Part shown: positions 6,401-7,164 of the stretch, piece by piece | Layout of the letters: each line of letters opens with the position of its first letter | Numbering within the stretch: the first letter of the stretch is position 1 | NCBI GenBank assembly: GCA_028694115.1 | Contig: JAQUUB010000063.1 | Location: 17,341 to 24,504, forward strand | From: Lachnospiraceae bacterium | GTDB lineage: Bacteria; Bacillota_A; Clostridia; Lachnospirales; Lachnospiraceae | Direction: 5' to 3' | DNA: 7,164 bases | Translations under genes and position numbers: made by a program | Notes under the pieces: generated by a model | What the model saw: the letters and a program-made list of their open reading frames with translations, nothing else | Database searches by the model: none | What the model was told of the DNA's origin: nothing

Positions 6401-7060
6401 ATGAATACAGTGATTGAATTTAAAAACATAAAAAAAGCATACAATGATAAGATAATCATGGAAGGATTTAATCTTTCTATAGAAAAAGGTGAGTTTGTTA
6501 CGATTATTGGTTCTTCCGGTTGTGGTAAGACTACAGCTTTAAAAATGATAAACGGCCTTATCGAGCCAACAAGCGGCGACATTTTTGTGGATGGAGAGAG
6601 TATTAGAAAGAAAAATCTAACGGATCTTCGTCGCAATATTGGATATGCCATTCAGGGCAGTGTCTTGTTTCCTCATATGACGGTAGAACAGAATATCTCC
6701 TATGTTCCCAATCTACTCAATAAAAAGGATAAGGCAAAAACAAAGGCCGCTGTTTCCAAATGGATGAAAATAGTAGGACTTGACGAAGAAATGAAGGACT
6801 GCTATCCGTCTGAACTTTCAGGGGGACAGCAGCAAAGAGTAGGTATTGCAAGAGCCTTGGCAGCATCTCCCGATATCCTTCTGATGGATGAGCCGTTTGG
6901 AGCGGTTGATGAGATCACACGTGGACAGCTGCAAATAGAGTTGAAGCAAATTTACGAAAAAACGGGAATTACAGTTTTGTTTGTTACGCACGATATTTCT
7001 GAAGCACTAAAGCTTGGCACCAAGGTGTTGGTAATGGATAAAGCTTCCTGTATACTTTAA
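6401..7060 (+). CDS. ABC transporter ATP-binding protein (OpuCA/ProV-like), short C-terminus
   Basis: Cytoplasmic ATPase that should power the fused permease encoded 11 nt upstream. All catalytic motifs are present: Walker A GSSGCGKTT (37-45), Q-loop Q85, signature LSGGQQQ (139-145), Walker B ILLMDEP (159-165), D-loop GAVD (167-170) and H-loop His197. At 219 residues it ends in VLVMDKASCIL. Family members normally go on with a strand of the form G-x-I-x-x and a helix after VMDKG, and ProV/OpuCA proteins then carry paired CBS domains; all of this is missing. The last five residues do not resemble the family. Reading past the stop or in the other frames (7030-7110) does not restore the family tail, so a simple frameshift is not the cause. 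The core may still work, or this may be a 3'-truncated gene. GAGG overlapping the previous stop codon (6388-6391) serves as ribosome site. Confidence 0.9.
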   Translation: MNTVIEFKNIKKAYNDKIIMEGFNLSIEKGEFVTIIGSSGCGKTTALKMINGLIEPTSGDIFVDGESIRKKNLTDLRRNIGYAIQGSVLFPHMTVEQNISYVPNLLNKKDKAKTKAAVSKWMKIVGLDEEMKDCYPSELSGGQQQRVGIARALAASPDILLMDEPFGAVDEITRGQLQIELKQIYEKTGITVLFVTHDISEALKLGTKVLVMDKASCIL

Positions 7061-7073
7061 ATAGATCAATTGA

Positions 7074-7102
7074 TTGACACAAAAAAATACCTCAAGTAAA
7101 TT
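7074..7102 (+). promoter_or_regulatory. Possible promoter for a gene beyond the right edge
   Basis: TTGACA (7074-7079) is a perfect -35 box. The sequence 17 bp on, TAAATT (7097-7102), matches the -10 consensus at only four of six positions. It lies just after the ATPase stop and before a ribosome site and ATG at the edge. The TGTAA-N9-TTACA dyad is not present here. Confidence 0.35.
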
Positions 7103-7158
7103 TAGATTGTTACTGACCAGCCAGTTGGTAAAAATCCAAAATACGAGAGGTATATAAG

Positions 7159-7164
7159 ATGAAT
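7159..7164 (+). CDS. Possible start of a further gene, cut by the window edge
   Basis: AGAGG at 7146-7150 lies 8 nt before an ATG at 7159, of which only Met-Asn is visible. Spacing and context fit a new gene after a 98-bp gap, possibly with its own promoter. Nothing can be said about its product. Confidence 0.35.

Overview
The window reads as chromosomal DNA of a low-GC, anaerobic Gram-positive bacterium, most likely a gut clostridium of the Lachnospiraceae type. This is inferred from AT-rich codon use, strong GGAGG-type ribosome sites, an Rrf2 regulator, a flavin/ferredoxin fusion protein and a betaine-type ABC transporter whose permease is fused to its binding domain. No rRNA, tRNA or insertion sequence was seen.

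Left part (1-2858) is the end of a CRISPR-Cas locus. It starts inside a type III RAMP (Cas7-like) gene resembling the TIGR03986 group, whose reading frame is open to the left edge and carries an in-frame 12-bp tandem repeat. Then come a ~256-bp leader with a conspicuous inverted repeat and a CRISPR array of 19 identical 32-nt repeats with 18 spacers of 33-35 nt. A 19th spacer-length stretch and decayed repeat remnants follow. The repeat is of the type I-C family although the neighbouring cas gene is type III. No cas1, cas2, cas6 or type I-C effector gene lies in the window.

Middle part (2991-3500) is a lone GNAT acetyltransferase gene with no evident link to either neighbour.

Right part (3590-7060) looks like one regulated unit. 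An Rrf2-family repressor gene has a consensus promoter and ends in an intrinsic terminator. A second promoter then drives three tightly spaced genes: a PPOX-type flavin protein fused to a two-cluster ferredoxin, a permease/substrate-binding fusion of the OpuC/ProX class, and a short ATPase. Both promoters carry the same 19-bp dyad (TGTAA-N9-TTACA) over the -35 box. The operon promoter has a third copy exactly 42 bp further on, over the expected transcription start. The simplest reading is that the Rrf2 protein represses itself and the operon, and that the operon imports a quaternary-amine-like compound and pairs this with a flavin/iron-sulfur redox step. The substrate and the redox reaction are not known from sequence. 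The ATPase stops early, and the start of a further gene may lie at the right edge.
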